Source of the DNA: Fodinibacter luteus
Lineage (GTDB): Bacteria; Actinomycetota; Actinomycetes; Actinomycetales; Dermatophilaceae
Direction of reading: 5' to 3'
NCBI RefSeq assembly: GCF_039541575.1
Contig: NZ_BAABGM010000026.1
Coordinates: 19,355-83,354 of the forward strand
DNA length: 64,000 nt
The number at the start of each line of letters is the position of its first letter. Within the stretch, counting starts at the first letter, position 1. Below the pieces are notes generated by a model that was not told the origin of the DNA, ran no database searches, and saw only the letters and a program-made list of their open reading frames with translations. This document shows positions 51,811 to 59,323 of this stretch, piece by piece. A program made the position numbers and the translations under genes.

Positions 51811-51900
51811 TTCACCGGATGCCGTGGCTCGGTTCACGGGATGCCGTGGCTCGGGTTCACGGGATGCCGTGGCTCGGGTTCACCGGATGCCGTGGCTCGG
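51811..51900. repeat. four tandem copies of a 22-23-bp GGATGCC repeat
   Basis: The unit TTCACSGGATGCCGTGGCTC(GGG) is repeated at 51811-51832, 51833-51855, 51856-51878 and 51879-51900 with at most two differences. It lies between the start of the D12 methyltransferase and the stop of the DNA polymerase IV gene. Each unit contains one GGATGCCG. Confidence 0.85.
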
Positions 51901-51902
51901 CG

Positions 51903-52979
51903 TCACGGCATGCCGCGGCGGCCGTGGGTGCGTGGTGGTTCGTACCCGCCCTCGGGCGGCACCATCTCGGCCCGCACCCCGAGCAGCCGCACCGGCCGGG
52001 TGTCGTCGAGCGCGCGGTACAGCTCGAGCGCGGTCGCGGCGACGAGCCCGGCATCCCACGTCGGCTCGGCGAGCTTGCGCGAGCGGTTGACGGTGAAGAA
52101 CGGCACGAACCGCACCTTGAGGTGCACCCGCGCGCAGGGTCGCCCCTCGGCCCGGATGTCGTCGACGACCTGCGCCGCGAGCACCCGGAGGGCCTCCTCG
52201 GCCTCGGCCGCCGTGACGAGGTCGACCTGGTAGGTCGTCTCGCGGCCGTGGGCCCGAGGCACCCACGGGGTGTCGTCGACGGTCGAGCTGCTCTCGCCCC
52301 GGCCGAGCGCTCCGAGCCACGGGCCCGTCTGCGGCCCGAACTCACCTGCCAGCAGGGCGTCCTCGGCCTGCGCGAGCTGGCGCACCGTGAGCACCCCGAG
52401 GCCGGCGAGGCGCTGCGAGATCCGTGGCCCGACGCCCCACAGGTCCTTCGTCGGCCGGTCACCCATGACCTCGAACCACGTGTCGCGGGTGAGGCGGAAG
52501 GTGCCCCGCGGCTTCCCGAACTCGGTCGCGATCTTGGCCCGCACCTTGGTGTCGCCGATGCCGATGCTGCAGTGCAGGTCCGTCGCGGCGAGCACGTCGG
52601 CCTGGATCCGGCGCGCGACGGCCTCGGGGTCGGCGGCCTCGACCCCGACGAACGCCTCGTCCCAGCCGAGCACCTCGACGACCGCGCCCGGCACCGCCCG
52701 CAGGGTGCCCATGACGACCGCGGACGCCGCGTCGTACGCCGGTTTGTCGACCGGGAGGACGACAGCCTCCGGGCAGCGACGCACGGCGGTGCGCAACGGC
52801 ATCCCGGAGCGGACCCCGAAGGCACGGGCCTCGTACGAGGCGGTCGACACGACGCCGCGCTCGGTGGGGTCGCCGCGCCCGCCGACGATGAGGGGCAGGC
52901 CGGCGAGCTCGGGGCGGCGCAGCACCTCGACGGCGGCGATGAACTGGTCCATGTCGACGTGCAGGACCCAGGGCGCCAT
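51903..52979 (-). CDS. dinB: DNA polymerase IV (Y-family)
   Basis: The protein has 358 residues. The catalytic aspartates lie in VLHVDMDQFIAAVE and GWDEAFVGV (usually SIDEAYLD, so this variant keeps D-E but differs around it), and SYEARAFGVRSGMPL is the fingers motif. IGDTKVRAKIATEFGKP and LWGVGPRISQRLAGLGV form the thumb/HhH. The little-finger domain follows. There is no C-terminal beta-clamp motif that I can identify. It performs translesion synthesis. ATG 52979 starts the conserved strand. Confidence 0.88.
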   Translation of the reverse strand: MAPWVLHVDMDQFIAAVEVLRRPELAGLPLIVGGRGDPTERGVVSTASYEARAFGVRSGMPLRTAVRRCPEAVVLPVDKPAYDAASAVVMGTLRAVPGAVVEVLGWDEAFVGVEAADPEAVARRIQADVLAATDLHCSIGIGDTKVRAKIATEFGKPRGTFRLTRDTWFEVMGDRPTKDLWGVGPRISQRLAGLGVLTVRQLAQAEDALLAGEFGPQTGPWLGALGRGESSSTVDDTPWVPRAHGRETTYQVDLVTAAEAEEALRVLAAQVVDDIRAEGRPCARVHLKVRFVPFFTVNRSRKLAEPTWDAGLVAATALELYRALDDTRPVRLLGVRAEMVPPEGGYEPPRTHGRRGMP

Positions 52980-53089
52980 GGGTCCATCGTGACGGACGGC
53001 CCGGGCGGCCGAGCGGATCGCGACCCGCGGGGTAGCGTGGCACGGATGGACCGCACCAGCCCCCGGCTGCGCACCACGGGCCGACCCTC

Positions 53090-54046
53090 GTGAGGGCCGT
53101 CCTCCACGCGCGCTACGGGCCACCCTCCCTGCTGCGGGTGGCCGAGGTCGAGGTCCCGACCCCGGTGGACGGCCAGGTGCTCGTCGAGGTCGTCGCGACC
53201 TCGCTCAACCTCTCCGACTGGGAGACCCTCGTGGGCCGGCCGGCGTACGCGCGCGTCGGCGGGCTGCGCAGGCCGGCCCGGCCCGTGCTCGGCTCGGACA
53301 TCGCGGGTCGGGTCGCGGCCCTCGGCCCCGGAGCGACCCGCTTCGCGGTGGGCGACGAGGTGTACGGCGACAACATGGCCCTCAAGGGCGGGTTCGCCGA
53401 GTACGCCGTCGCACCCGAGTCGGCGCTCGCAGCCAAGCCGGCAGCACTCGGCTTCGTCGAGGCCTCGACGCTGCCGCAGGCCGGGGCCATCGCCCTCCAG
53501 GGGACGGCCGGCACCGGCCCGGGGTCGCGCGTGCTCGTCAACGGGGGCGGGGGCGGCTCGGGGTCGCTCGCGATCCAGCTCGCCAAGGCGGCCGGGGCCC
53601 ACGTCACCGGTGTCGACAACGCCGGCAAGCTCGACTTCATGCGCTCGGTCGGCGCCGACGAGGTCGTCGACCACCGCCGCGACGACTTCACCCGGCTCAG
53701 GCCGTTCGACCTCGTGCTCGACCTCGTCGCCCACCGGTCGGTGTTCGCGTACCGGCGCGCGCTCGCTCCGGGCGGTCGGTACCGGTGCGTCGGCGGGACG
53801 ATGCCGACGCTGCTGCGGCTGGTCACCGTCGGCACCGTCGTCGGCCGGCTCGGCGGTCGGCGGATCGGCGTGCTCGCGGTGCACCCGGGGCCCGCGCACT
53901 TCGGGCCGGTCGCCGAGCGCTGCGCCCGCGGGGAGCTCACGGTGCACGTCGACTCCGTCGTCGGGCTCGACGAGGTGCCCGAGGCCCTGGCCCGGGTCGG
54001 CGCGGGGCGGGTGCTCGGGAAGGTGGTCGTCGCCCCGGGCCGGTGA
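53090..54046 (+). CDS. zinc-independent MDR oxidoreductase (quinone-reductase-like)
   Basis: The protein has 318 residues. GroES-like part RAVLHARYGPPSLLRVAEVE, VLGSDIAGRVAALGPGATR, then the Rossmann motif VLVNGGGGGSGSLAIQLAKA and VDNAGKLDFMRSVGADEVVD. No zinc ligands are present. It probably uses NADPH to reduce enones or quinones. GTG 53090 begins homology. It stands in a small plus-strand group with the SRPBCC gene. Confidence 0.85.
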   Translation: MRAVLHARYGPPSLLRVAEVEVPTPVDGQVLVEVVATSLNLSDWETLVGRPAYARVGGLRRPARPVLGSDIAGRVAALGPGATRFAVGDEVYGDNMALKGGFAEYAVAPESALAAKPAALGFVEASTLPQAGAIALQGTAGTGPGSRVLVNGGGGGSGSLAIQLAKAAGAHVTGVDNAGKLDFMRSVGADEVVDHRRDDFTRLRPFDLVLDLVAHRSVFAYRRALAPGGRYRCVGGTMPTLLRLVTVGTVVGRLGGRRIGVLAVHPGPAHFGPVAERCARGELTVHVDSVVGLDEVPEALARVGAGRVLGKVVVAPGR

Positions 54047-54136
54047 AACCCACAGCGGGTGTGGCCCCACCCCTTGGGCATGGCCACGCCCCCGGGCCGG
54101 TGCACCCCGGGAGGGAGGTGGTCCTACCCTTGGGGC

Positions 54137-54583
54137 ATGGCCACGATCCGGGGCGAGCTGCACATCGCGGCCCCCGTCGACGTCGTCTTCGACACGGTGG
54201 CGGACACGCGCAACGAACCGGGCTACAACCCCGACATGCACGACGTCGAGCTGCTCACCCCGGAGCCCGTCGGCCGGGGCAGCCGGTTCCGTGCGCTCAT
54301 GGGCAGGGCCGGCACCGAGATGCTCGTCGAGCTCGTCGAGTACGACCGGCCGCACCGTCTCGGGTCGCGCACGACGAGCTCGCTCATGGACACCTCCGGC
54401 GGCCTCACCTTCCGCGAGACGGCCGACGGCACGGCGATGGCGTGGGACTGGCAGGTGCAGCCGCACGGGTACCTGCGACTGCTCGGGCCGCTCGTCGGGG
54501 TCATCGGGGCGCGGGTCGAGCGCGGGATCTGGGGCGGGCTGAAGAGCCAGCTCGAGGGCGGACGGCCGAGCGGGTCACGGTAG
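54137..54583 (+). CDS. SRPBCC-family protein
   Basis: The protein has 148 residues. A polyketide-cyclase-like START fold is suggested by GELHIAAPVDVVFDTVADT, MHDVELLTPEP, LVEYDRPHRLGS and a C-terminal helix with RVERGIWGGLKSQLEGG. ATG 54137 is chosen because an upstream segment repeats the sequence CCTTGGGCATGGCCAC (54073-54088, again near 54130-54146), a duplication of the start region. No ligand is predictable. Confidence 0.8.
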   Translation: MATIRGELHIAAPVDVVFDTVADTRNEPGYNPDMHDVELLTPEPVGRGSRFRALMGRAGTEMLVELVEYDRPHRLGSRTTSSLMDTSGGLTFRETADGTAMAWDWQVQPHGYLRLLGPLVGVIGARVERGIWGGLKSQLEGGRPSGSR

Positions 54584-54618
54584 GTCGACGCCTCGTCGGT
54601 CACATTCGCCCCAAGACC

Positions 54619-54673
54619 TTGACAGGTGTCGAAACAGTCCGCCATGCTCGGGGTGGCCCTGATTCGATATATC
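54619..54673 (+). promoter_or_regulatory. arsM promoter with GATATATC palindrome
   Basis: TTGACA at 54619-54624 and CATGCT at 54643-54648 (18-nt spacer) form a plausible promoter. The 8-bp palindrome GATATATC at 54666-54673, unusually AT-rich here, lies just downstream and could be the operator of an ArsR-type repressor encoded elsewhere. Confidence 0.5.
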
Positions 54674-54691
54674 TCAAACCAAGGAGCAGCC

Positions 54692-55558
54692 ATGGCCACC
54701 GAGCAGCTGAGTGACGAGCAGGTCCGCGAGGCGGTGCGCGAGCGCTACGCGGCGTCGGCCTCGGGCGTGCTCACGGCGACGGCCCCGACGAGCGACGGGT
54801 GCTGCGGGGGCAGCGGGTGCTGCGGCTCGTCGGCGGAAGCGATCGACCCGATCAGCAGCGGCCTGTACGACGAGGGTGACGTCCCCTCCGAGACGGCGCT
54901 CGCGGCATCCCTCGGGTGCGGCAACCCCACGGCCCTCGCCGAGCTGCACCCCGGCGACGACGTCCTCGACCTCGGCTCGGGCGGCGGCCTCGACGTGCTG
55001 CTCTCGGCGCGGCGGGTGGCCCCCGGCGGGACGGCCTACGGCCTCGACATGACGACCGAGATGCTCGAGCTCGCCCGCCGCAACCAGGCGGAGGCCGGCA
55101 TCGAGAACGCCACCTTCGTCCAGGGCACGATCGAGGACGTGCCGCTGCCCGACTCCTCCGTCGACGTCGTCATCTCCAACTGCGTCATCAACCTCTCCCC
55201 CGACAAGGATGCCGTGCTGCGCGAGGCGTTCCGCGTGCTGCGGCCGCAGGGCCGGTTCGCGGTCTCGGACATCGTGCTCCTGCGCGACATCCCCGAGCAG
55301 CTGCGCGGCGTCGTGCGGCTGTGGACCGGGTGCATCTCCGGCGCCCTGCGCGACGACGAGTACGTCGACAGGCTCGCGGCCGCCGGGTTCGAGGACGCGG
55401 CGGTCGAGGTCACCCGGGAGTACAGCCGCGTCGACCTCGAGTCGATGGCCGAGGTCACCGACGCCGCCGAGCTGCCCGAGGGCATGGCCCTTCCCGAGCT
55501 CGTCGAGGCCCTCGACGGCGCGTTCGCGAGCGCCTTCGTGCGCGCCCGCAAGCCGTGA
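54692..55558 (+). CDS. arsM: arsenite S-adenosylmethionine methyltransferase
   Basis: The protein has 288 residues. The N-terminal Cys-rich segment DGCCGGSGCCGSSAEA, motif I VLDLGSGGGLDVLLSA, LDMTTEMLELARRN, and the two conserved arsenic-binding Cys in VVISNCVINLSPDK and LWTGCISGAL match ArsM. It methylates As(III) with S-adenosylmethionine to less toxic or volatile species. AAGGAG precedes ATG 54692. No arsC, acr3 or arsR is adjacent, so it is an isolated arsenic gene in this window. Confidence 0.92.
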   Translation: MATEQLSDEQVREAVRERYAASASGVLTATAPTSDGCCGGSGCCGSSAEAIDPISSGLYDEGDVPSETALAASLGCGNPTALAELHPGDDVLDLGSGGGLDVLLSARRVAPGGTAYGLDMTTEMLELARRNQAEAGIENATFVQGTIEDVPLPDSSVDVVISNCVINLSPDKDAVLREAFRVLRPQGRFAVSDIVLLRDIPEQLRGVVRLWTGCISGALRDDEYVDRLAAAGFEDAAVEVTREYSRVDLESMAEVTDAAELPEGMALPELVEALDGAFASAFVRARKP

Positions 55559-55674
55559 CGTCGCCAGCCGCCGCCACCCACGGCTGAACGGCGGCGCAGC
55601 GGACCGCCGACCCGCGGGGCGGGGCCGACCGCCGACCCGCCGGCGAGGCCGACCGACCACCCGGAAGGAGCACC

Positions 55675-56652
55675 GTGAGGGTGGGGACGCTCCCCGCGAC
55701 GGCCGCGCTGCTCGCGGCGACCGCCGTCTGGGGGTCGACGTTCGTCGTCACGAAAGGCTCCCTCGACGAGCTCGACCCGGCATCCTTCCTCACCTGGCGC
55801 TTCGGTGTCGCCGCCGTGGCGCTCCTCCTCGTCCGGCCCGGCAGCGTGGCGCGGCTCAGCCCGGCCGACCGGTGGCGTGCCGCCCTGCTCGGCGTCGCCC
55901 TCGCCGTCGGCTTCCTCCTCCAGACGACCGGGCTGCAGCACACCCTCGCCGGGGTGTCCGGGTTCCTCACCGAGGCCGCGGTCATCCTCACCCCCGTCGT
56001 GGCTGCGGTGTTCTTCGGGGACCGGGTGGGTCGCGCCGGCTGGGCGGCCGTGGCCGTGTCCGCCGTCGGCATCGCCGGACTCGCCGGCGGCGTGAGCGCG
56101 CCGACGTCCGTTGGCGCCGCGCTGACCCTCGCGGGCGCGGCCTGCTTCGCCGTGCACATCGCCGGCCTGAGCCAGTGGGCCACGCGCGCGAACGCCTACG
56201 GGCTGACGGCGGTGAGCGTCGCCACCGCCGCCTGCCTGTGCGCCCTCGCCGCGCTCCTCGGCACGGGCATCGCCCTGCCCGAGACGTCCACGGCGTGGCA
56301 GTCGGTGCTCTACCTCGGCGTCGTCGCCACCTGCGTCGGGTTCGCCGTCCAGGCGTGGGCCCAGTCCGCCCTCGCCGCCACGACCGCGGCCGTCGTCATG
56401 ACGATGGAGCCCGTCTTCGCCGCGGGGCTCGCGGTGGCCCTCGGCGAGCAGGGCCTCGGGTGGGTGGGCTGGGTCGGGGGCCTGCTCGTCGTCGCGGGCA
56501 TGGCGCTCGCAGAGCTCGGGCCCCGCGTGGGTGGGCTGGGTCGGGGGCCTGCTCGTCGTCGCGGGCATGGCGCTCGCAGAGCTCGGGCCCCGCGAGTGCT
56601 GCGACGCCCTGTCCCCCCGGGTCGAGTGCTGTTGAGCTGGCTGTCGTGCTGA
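55675..56652 (+). CDS. EamA/DMT-family transporter with altered C-terminus
   Basis: The protein has 325 residues as annotated. Ten membrane helices in two EamA repeats (ATAVWGSTFVVTKGSLDELD, FLLQTTGLQHTLAGVSGFLTEA, then the second repeat ending TAAVVMTMEPVFAAGLAVAL) identify a drug/metabolite exporter. A 67-bp tandem duplication (56460-56593) shifts the frame in the last helix, so the natural tail becomes a basic GGLGRGPARRRGHGARRARA sequence. Without the duplication the protein would end at the TGA at about 56634-56636. GTG 55675 follows GGAAGGAG. Confidence 0.85.
   Translation: MRVGTLPATAALLAATAVWGSTFVVTKGSLDELDPASFLTWRFGVAAVALLLVRPGSVARLSPADRWRAALLGVALAVGFLLQTTGLQHTLAGVSGFLTEAAVILTPVVAAVFFGDRVGRAGWAAVAVSAVGIAGLAGGVSAPTSVGAALTLAGAACFAVHIAGLSQWATRANAYGLTAVSVATAACLCALAALLGTGIALPETSTAWQSVLYLGVVATCVGFAVQAWAQSALAATTAAVVMTMEPVFAAGLAVALGEQGLGWVGWVGGLLVVAGMALAELGPRVGGLGRGPARRRGHGARRARAPRVLRRPVPPGRVLLSWLSC
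56460..56593. repeat. perfect 67-bp tandem duplication
   Basis: Copy 1 (56460-56526) and copy 2 (56527-56593) appear identical; each begins GTGGGTGGGCTGGGTCGGGG. Because 67 is not a multiple of three, the second copy is read in another frame within the EamA gene. The identity suggests a very recent event or an assembly artefact. Confidence 0.88.
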
Positions 56653-56722
56653 TGAACCGGCTGCCGCGGCGCGCACTACCGAGTGATGGTGCGGATGCCG
56701 TCCGCGAACCCCTCGCCGACTC

Positions 56723-56755
56723 GCCGGCCGGCCGCCCGTCGGGACGGGCGCCGGC
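56723..56755. terminator. GC-rich hairpin between convergent genes
   Basis: GCCGG...CCGCCCGTC pairs with GACGGGCG-CCGGC (8 bp, a one-base bulge, then 5 bp) with a very short loop. It lies between the EamA and DUF7144-like stops. Confidence 0.5.
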
Positions 56756-56764
56756 TGACCGGGG

Positions 56765-57208
56765 TCACTCGTCGACGAGGTCGCGCCCGTGCACGATGGC
56801 CGCCCAGATGACGAGCACGTCGAGGGAGATGAGCGTCAGGCTCCACAGCGGGTAGAAGGGCAGCCACATGAAGCTGCTCAACATGCTGAGCGACGCGACG
56901 ACGACGGCGAAGACCCGGGCCCACATCTTTCCCAAGAACAGCCCCGCGCCTGCCGCGACGGCCCCCAGGCCGACGAGGAGGTGGATCCAGCCCCACGAGG
57001 TGAGGTCGAACTGGAAGACGTACTCGCGGCCCACGACGAAGAAGTCGTCGTTGAGCAGGGCGACGAGCCCCTGGATGGCGTGGAAGATCCCGACCATGAT
57101 GAGCATGACCGCCGCGAACGACACGAGGCCGCCGCCGGAGCCGCTGTAGCGCTGACCCTGCCGGCCGTCGTCGAGGTTGGTCGTGAGGGAGGTGTTCTCG
57201 TACGACAT
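56765..57208 (-). CDS. DUF7144-like four-helix membrane protein
   Basis: The protein has 147 residues. A charged N-terminus is followed by four helices (FAAVMLIMVGIFHAIQGLVAL, then FDLTSWGWIHLLVGLGAV, FAVVVASLSMLSSFMWLP, LISLDVLVIWAAIVHG). Such proteins are abundant in actinobacteria, with unknown role. ATG 57208 begins MSYENTSL. Confidence 0.85.
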   Translation of the reverse strand: MSYENTSLTTNLDDGRQGQRYSGSGGGLVSFAAVMLIMVGIFHAIQGLVALLNDDFFVVGREYVFQFDLTSWGWIHLLVGLGAVAAGAGLFLGKMWARVFAVVVASLSMLSSFMWLPFYPLWSLTLISLDVLVIWAAIVHGRDLVDE

Positions 57209-57299
57209 GACTGCGCACTTCCTTCGTCGGATGCCGTCGCCCGCGACCACGCGGACGATTGGTCACTGCCGTTCTACGACACCGCGCGGTGCCGTCGCC

Positions 57300-58103
57300 T
57301 CACCCGGCCGGGGTGACGCCGTCCTCGGCGAGCACGGCGCGGCACCCTTCGGCGACGACCCCCAGGTCGGTCGTCACGGCGAGGCAGTGGATGCCGTGGC
57401 GCCGCAGCCGCGCCGCGTGGCCCGGGCTGCCCGCGAAGGCGCCGACGAGGACACCGTGCCGGGCCGCTGCGGCGACGACGACACCGAGCGGGTTGCCGGG
57501 GGCGTGGTCGTCGAGGAGTGCGTCGACGGTGGTGCCGAGCCCGAGCGCGAGGTCGAACGGCCCGACGAAGAGGCCGTCGACGCCGGGGGTCGCGGCGATC
57601 TCGTCGACGTCGGCGAGCGCCCCCGCGGTCTCGACGAGCACGAGACACTGCACCGTGGCGTTGGCGGCCGCCGGGCCGGGCGCGGGTCCGCCCCACAGCG
57701 GCGCGAACGGGCCCCAGCTGCGGTCGCCCTCGGGCGGGTAGCGGGACGCGCGAGCCGCGCGCACGGCATCCGCGGTTCCGGTGACCGACGGAACGACGAC
57801 CGCGGCAGCACCGGCGTCGAGCGCTGCCCCGATCCACGCCGGGTCGACGGCCGGCACCCGGACGACGACGGCGGCGCCGGCTCCCGCCAGGGCCCGGCCG
57901 ACCGTGTGCAGGCCGGACCGGTCGACCGGCCCGTGCTGCGCGTCGAGGGCCAGCCAGTCGAAACCGCTCGAGGCGAGGCGGCGCAGCAGGTCGACGTCGG
58001 CGCTGAACGTCCACACGCCACGCGAGTGACCGGCCATCCCCAGCGTCGGGTGCTCGGGCCCCGGCCTGGGTGGCGGCTCAGCGCCTGCGGGTTCGTCGCC
58101 CAT
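57300..58103 (-). CDS. HpcH/HpaI-family aldolase
   Basis: The protein has 267 residues. TIM-barrel features: WLALDAQHGPVDRS (His), VVVRVPAVDP (Arg), QCLVLVETAGALADVDEIAA (metal Glu) and GLFVGPFDLALGLG (metal Asp). It is a class II pyruvate aldolase of the 2,4-dihydroxyhept-2-ene-1,7-dioate type, cleaving or forming 2-keto-4-hydroxy acids. No catabolic neighbours indicate the substrate. ATG 58103 is chosen at MGDEPAG. Confidence 0.85.
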   Translation of the reverse strand: MGDEPAGAEPPPRPGPEHPTLGMAGHSRGVWTFSADVDLLRRLASSGFDWLALDAQHGPVDRSGLHTVGRALAGAGAAVVVRVPAVDPAWIGAALDAGAAAVVVPSVTGTADAVRAARASRYPPEGDRSWGPFAPLWGGPAPGPAAANATVQCLVLVETAGALADVDEIAATPGVDGLFVGPFDLALGLGTTVDALLDDHAPGNPLGVVVAAAARHGVLVGAFAGSPGHAARLRRHGIHCLAVTTDLGVVAEGCRAVLAEDGVTPAG

Positions 58104-58243
58104 GAGCGGGACCCTAGCCGAGTGGCTCGTGACGCCGGTCTCGATGCCCCGCCGGGTAGGGCCACCGGGAGGACGATGGTCGTGGTGACCGGGCCGCCCC
58201 CCGGACCCGTGGGTGCCGGTCGGCCGCCGACCCGGGAGGCGCC
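58104..58243. other. divergent intergenic region
   Basis: This 140-nt gap lies between the aldolase and the membrane-protein gene. No consensus promoter pair is clear. Confidence 0.3.
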
Positions 58244-58750
58244 ATGACGACAGTGCACAGCAACCCACCCGCGAGGCACGCCCCTCCACACGTGCAGGCG
58301 GGGCCCGCGACGCGCCGTGTCGGCTACGCCGTCGCGGTCGCCGTCAACGCGGTCATGCTCTACCTCGTCAACCGGTCCCCGGGCTGGGAGGCCCTGCCGT
58401 TCCTCACCCCGGAGACCACCGAGGTGCTCGGCCTCGTCAACGCCTCGATCGTTGCGGGGGTCGTCGCGAACCTTGTCTACCTGGCGTGGGACCCGCCCTG
58501 GGTGCGGGCGCTCGGGGACGTCGTGACGACGTCCATCGGGCTGACCGCCCTCGTCCAGATCTGGCAGGTGTGGCCGATCGACCTCGACTCCGGGTGGACC
58601 CTCGTGGCCCGCTGGGTCATCGGGATCGGGATCGTCGGAAGCGTCATCGGCATCATCGGCGCGCTCGTGCGGCTCGGACGGTCGCTCAGCGCGAGTCCTT
58701 CCGTGCCTGGCGACCAGCCCCCTGCGAGCGGGACGACGCGTCACGCTTGA
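58244..58750 (+). CDS. four-helix membrane protein, hypothetical
   Basis: The protein has 168 residues with four helices (VGYAVAVAVNAVMLYLVN, GLVNASIVAGVVANLVYLAW, LGDVVTTSIGLTALVQIWQVW, VIGIGIVGSVIGIIGALVRL). I recognise no characterised family. Its last 65 nt overlap the 3' end of the convergent gene, so the two messages are antisense to each other there. Confidence 0.78.
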   Translation: MTTVHSNPPARHAPPHVQAGPATRRVGYAVAVAVNAVMLYLVNRSPGWEALPFLTPETTEVLGLVNASIVAGVVANLVYLAWDPPWVRALGDVVTTSIGLTALVQIWQVWPIDLDSGWTLVARWVIGIGIVGSVIGIIGALVRLGRSLSASPSVPGDQPPASGTTRHA

Positions 58751-59198
58751 TCCCACCCGTCGTCTTCGTGGCGCGCCGCTTCGTGCTCGCCGTGGAGGCC
58801 CCGTCGGACTGCCCCGCGGCGGTACCGGCGGACCCGGGGCCCGTCGAGCCGCGTGCCGCGGCCACCGCGGCGAGCCGTTCGGCCTTGAGGTCCTTGGCCG
58901 CCGCCCGGGCGACGACCCCCAGCCGCGCACTGACCCGGGCGAGGGCCAGCTCGAACACCTCGGCCTTGGCCGCGTTCGCGGCGTTGCCCGGCCGGGCGTG
59001 GCCGCGGGCGCCCTTGAGCCCCACCCGCTGGGCACCGGTCTGCCGGTAGAGCTTGACGTACTTCGAGCGGGCCCGACGGACCCGGGTGTGCAGCTCGAGG
59101 AGGGCGTCCTCGTCGAGATCCTCCATCCGGTGCGACTCGGTCTCGCGGACGAGGTCGGCCTGCGACTGGGTGAGGAAGCGCGGGATCTCGATGGGCAT
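58686..59198 (-). CDS. conserved actinobacterial hypothetical protein, 170 aa
   Basis: The N-terminal 110 residues are charged and helical (PRFLTQSQADLVRETESHRM, LLELHTRVRRARSKYVKLYR), followed by an Ala/Gly/Lys/Ser-rich basic tail (KRRATKTTGGIKRDASS). The tail resembles nucleic-acid-binding extensions, but no function is known. ATG 59198 starts MPIEIPRF. It precedes the DNA ligase gene in reverse order and overlaps the convergent membrane-protein gene. Confidence 0.75.
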   Translation of the reverse strand: MPIEIPRFLTQSQADLVRETESHRMEDLDEDALLELHTRVRRARSKYVKLYRQTGAQRVGLKGARGHARPGNAANAAKAEVFELALARVSARLGVVARAAAKDLKAERLAAVAAARGSTGPGSAGTAAGQSDGASTASTKRRATKTTGGIKRDASSRSQGAGRQARKDSR

Positions 59199-59323
59199 GG
59201 GGGTCCTCTCGACGACGGCGGGGCCGTCGCCACGACCCGGCGACGAGCCGTGCCCGTGAGCCTCGCGTCGGGGCGGGCCGGTGTCAACGGGTGCCCGCCC
59301 ACGGGCGCATCCCGCGGGTGGCC

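Noticed and set aside
51811..51900. Regular repeats considered as a CRISPR array
   Set aside because: Units are directly adjacent with no unique spacers, and no cas genes exist in the window.
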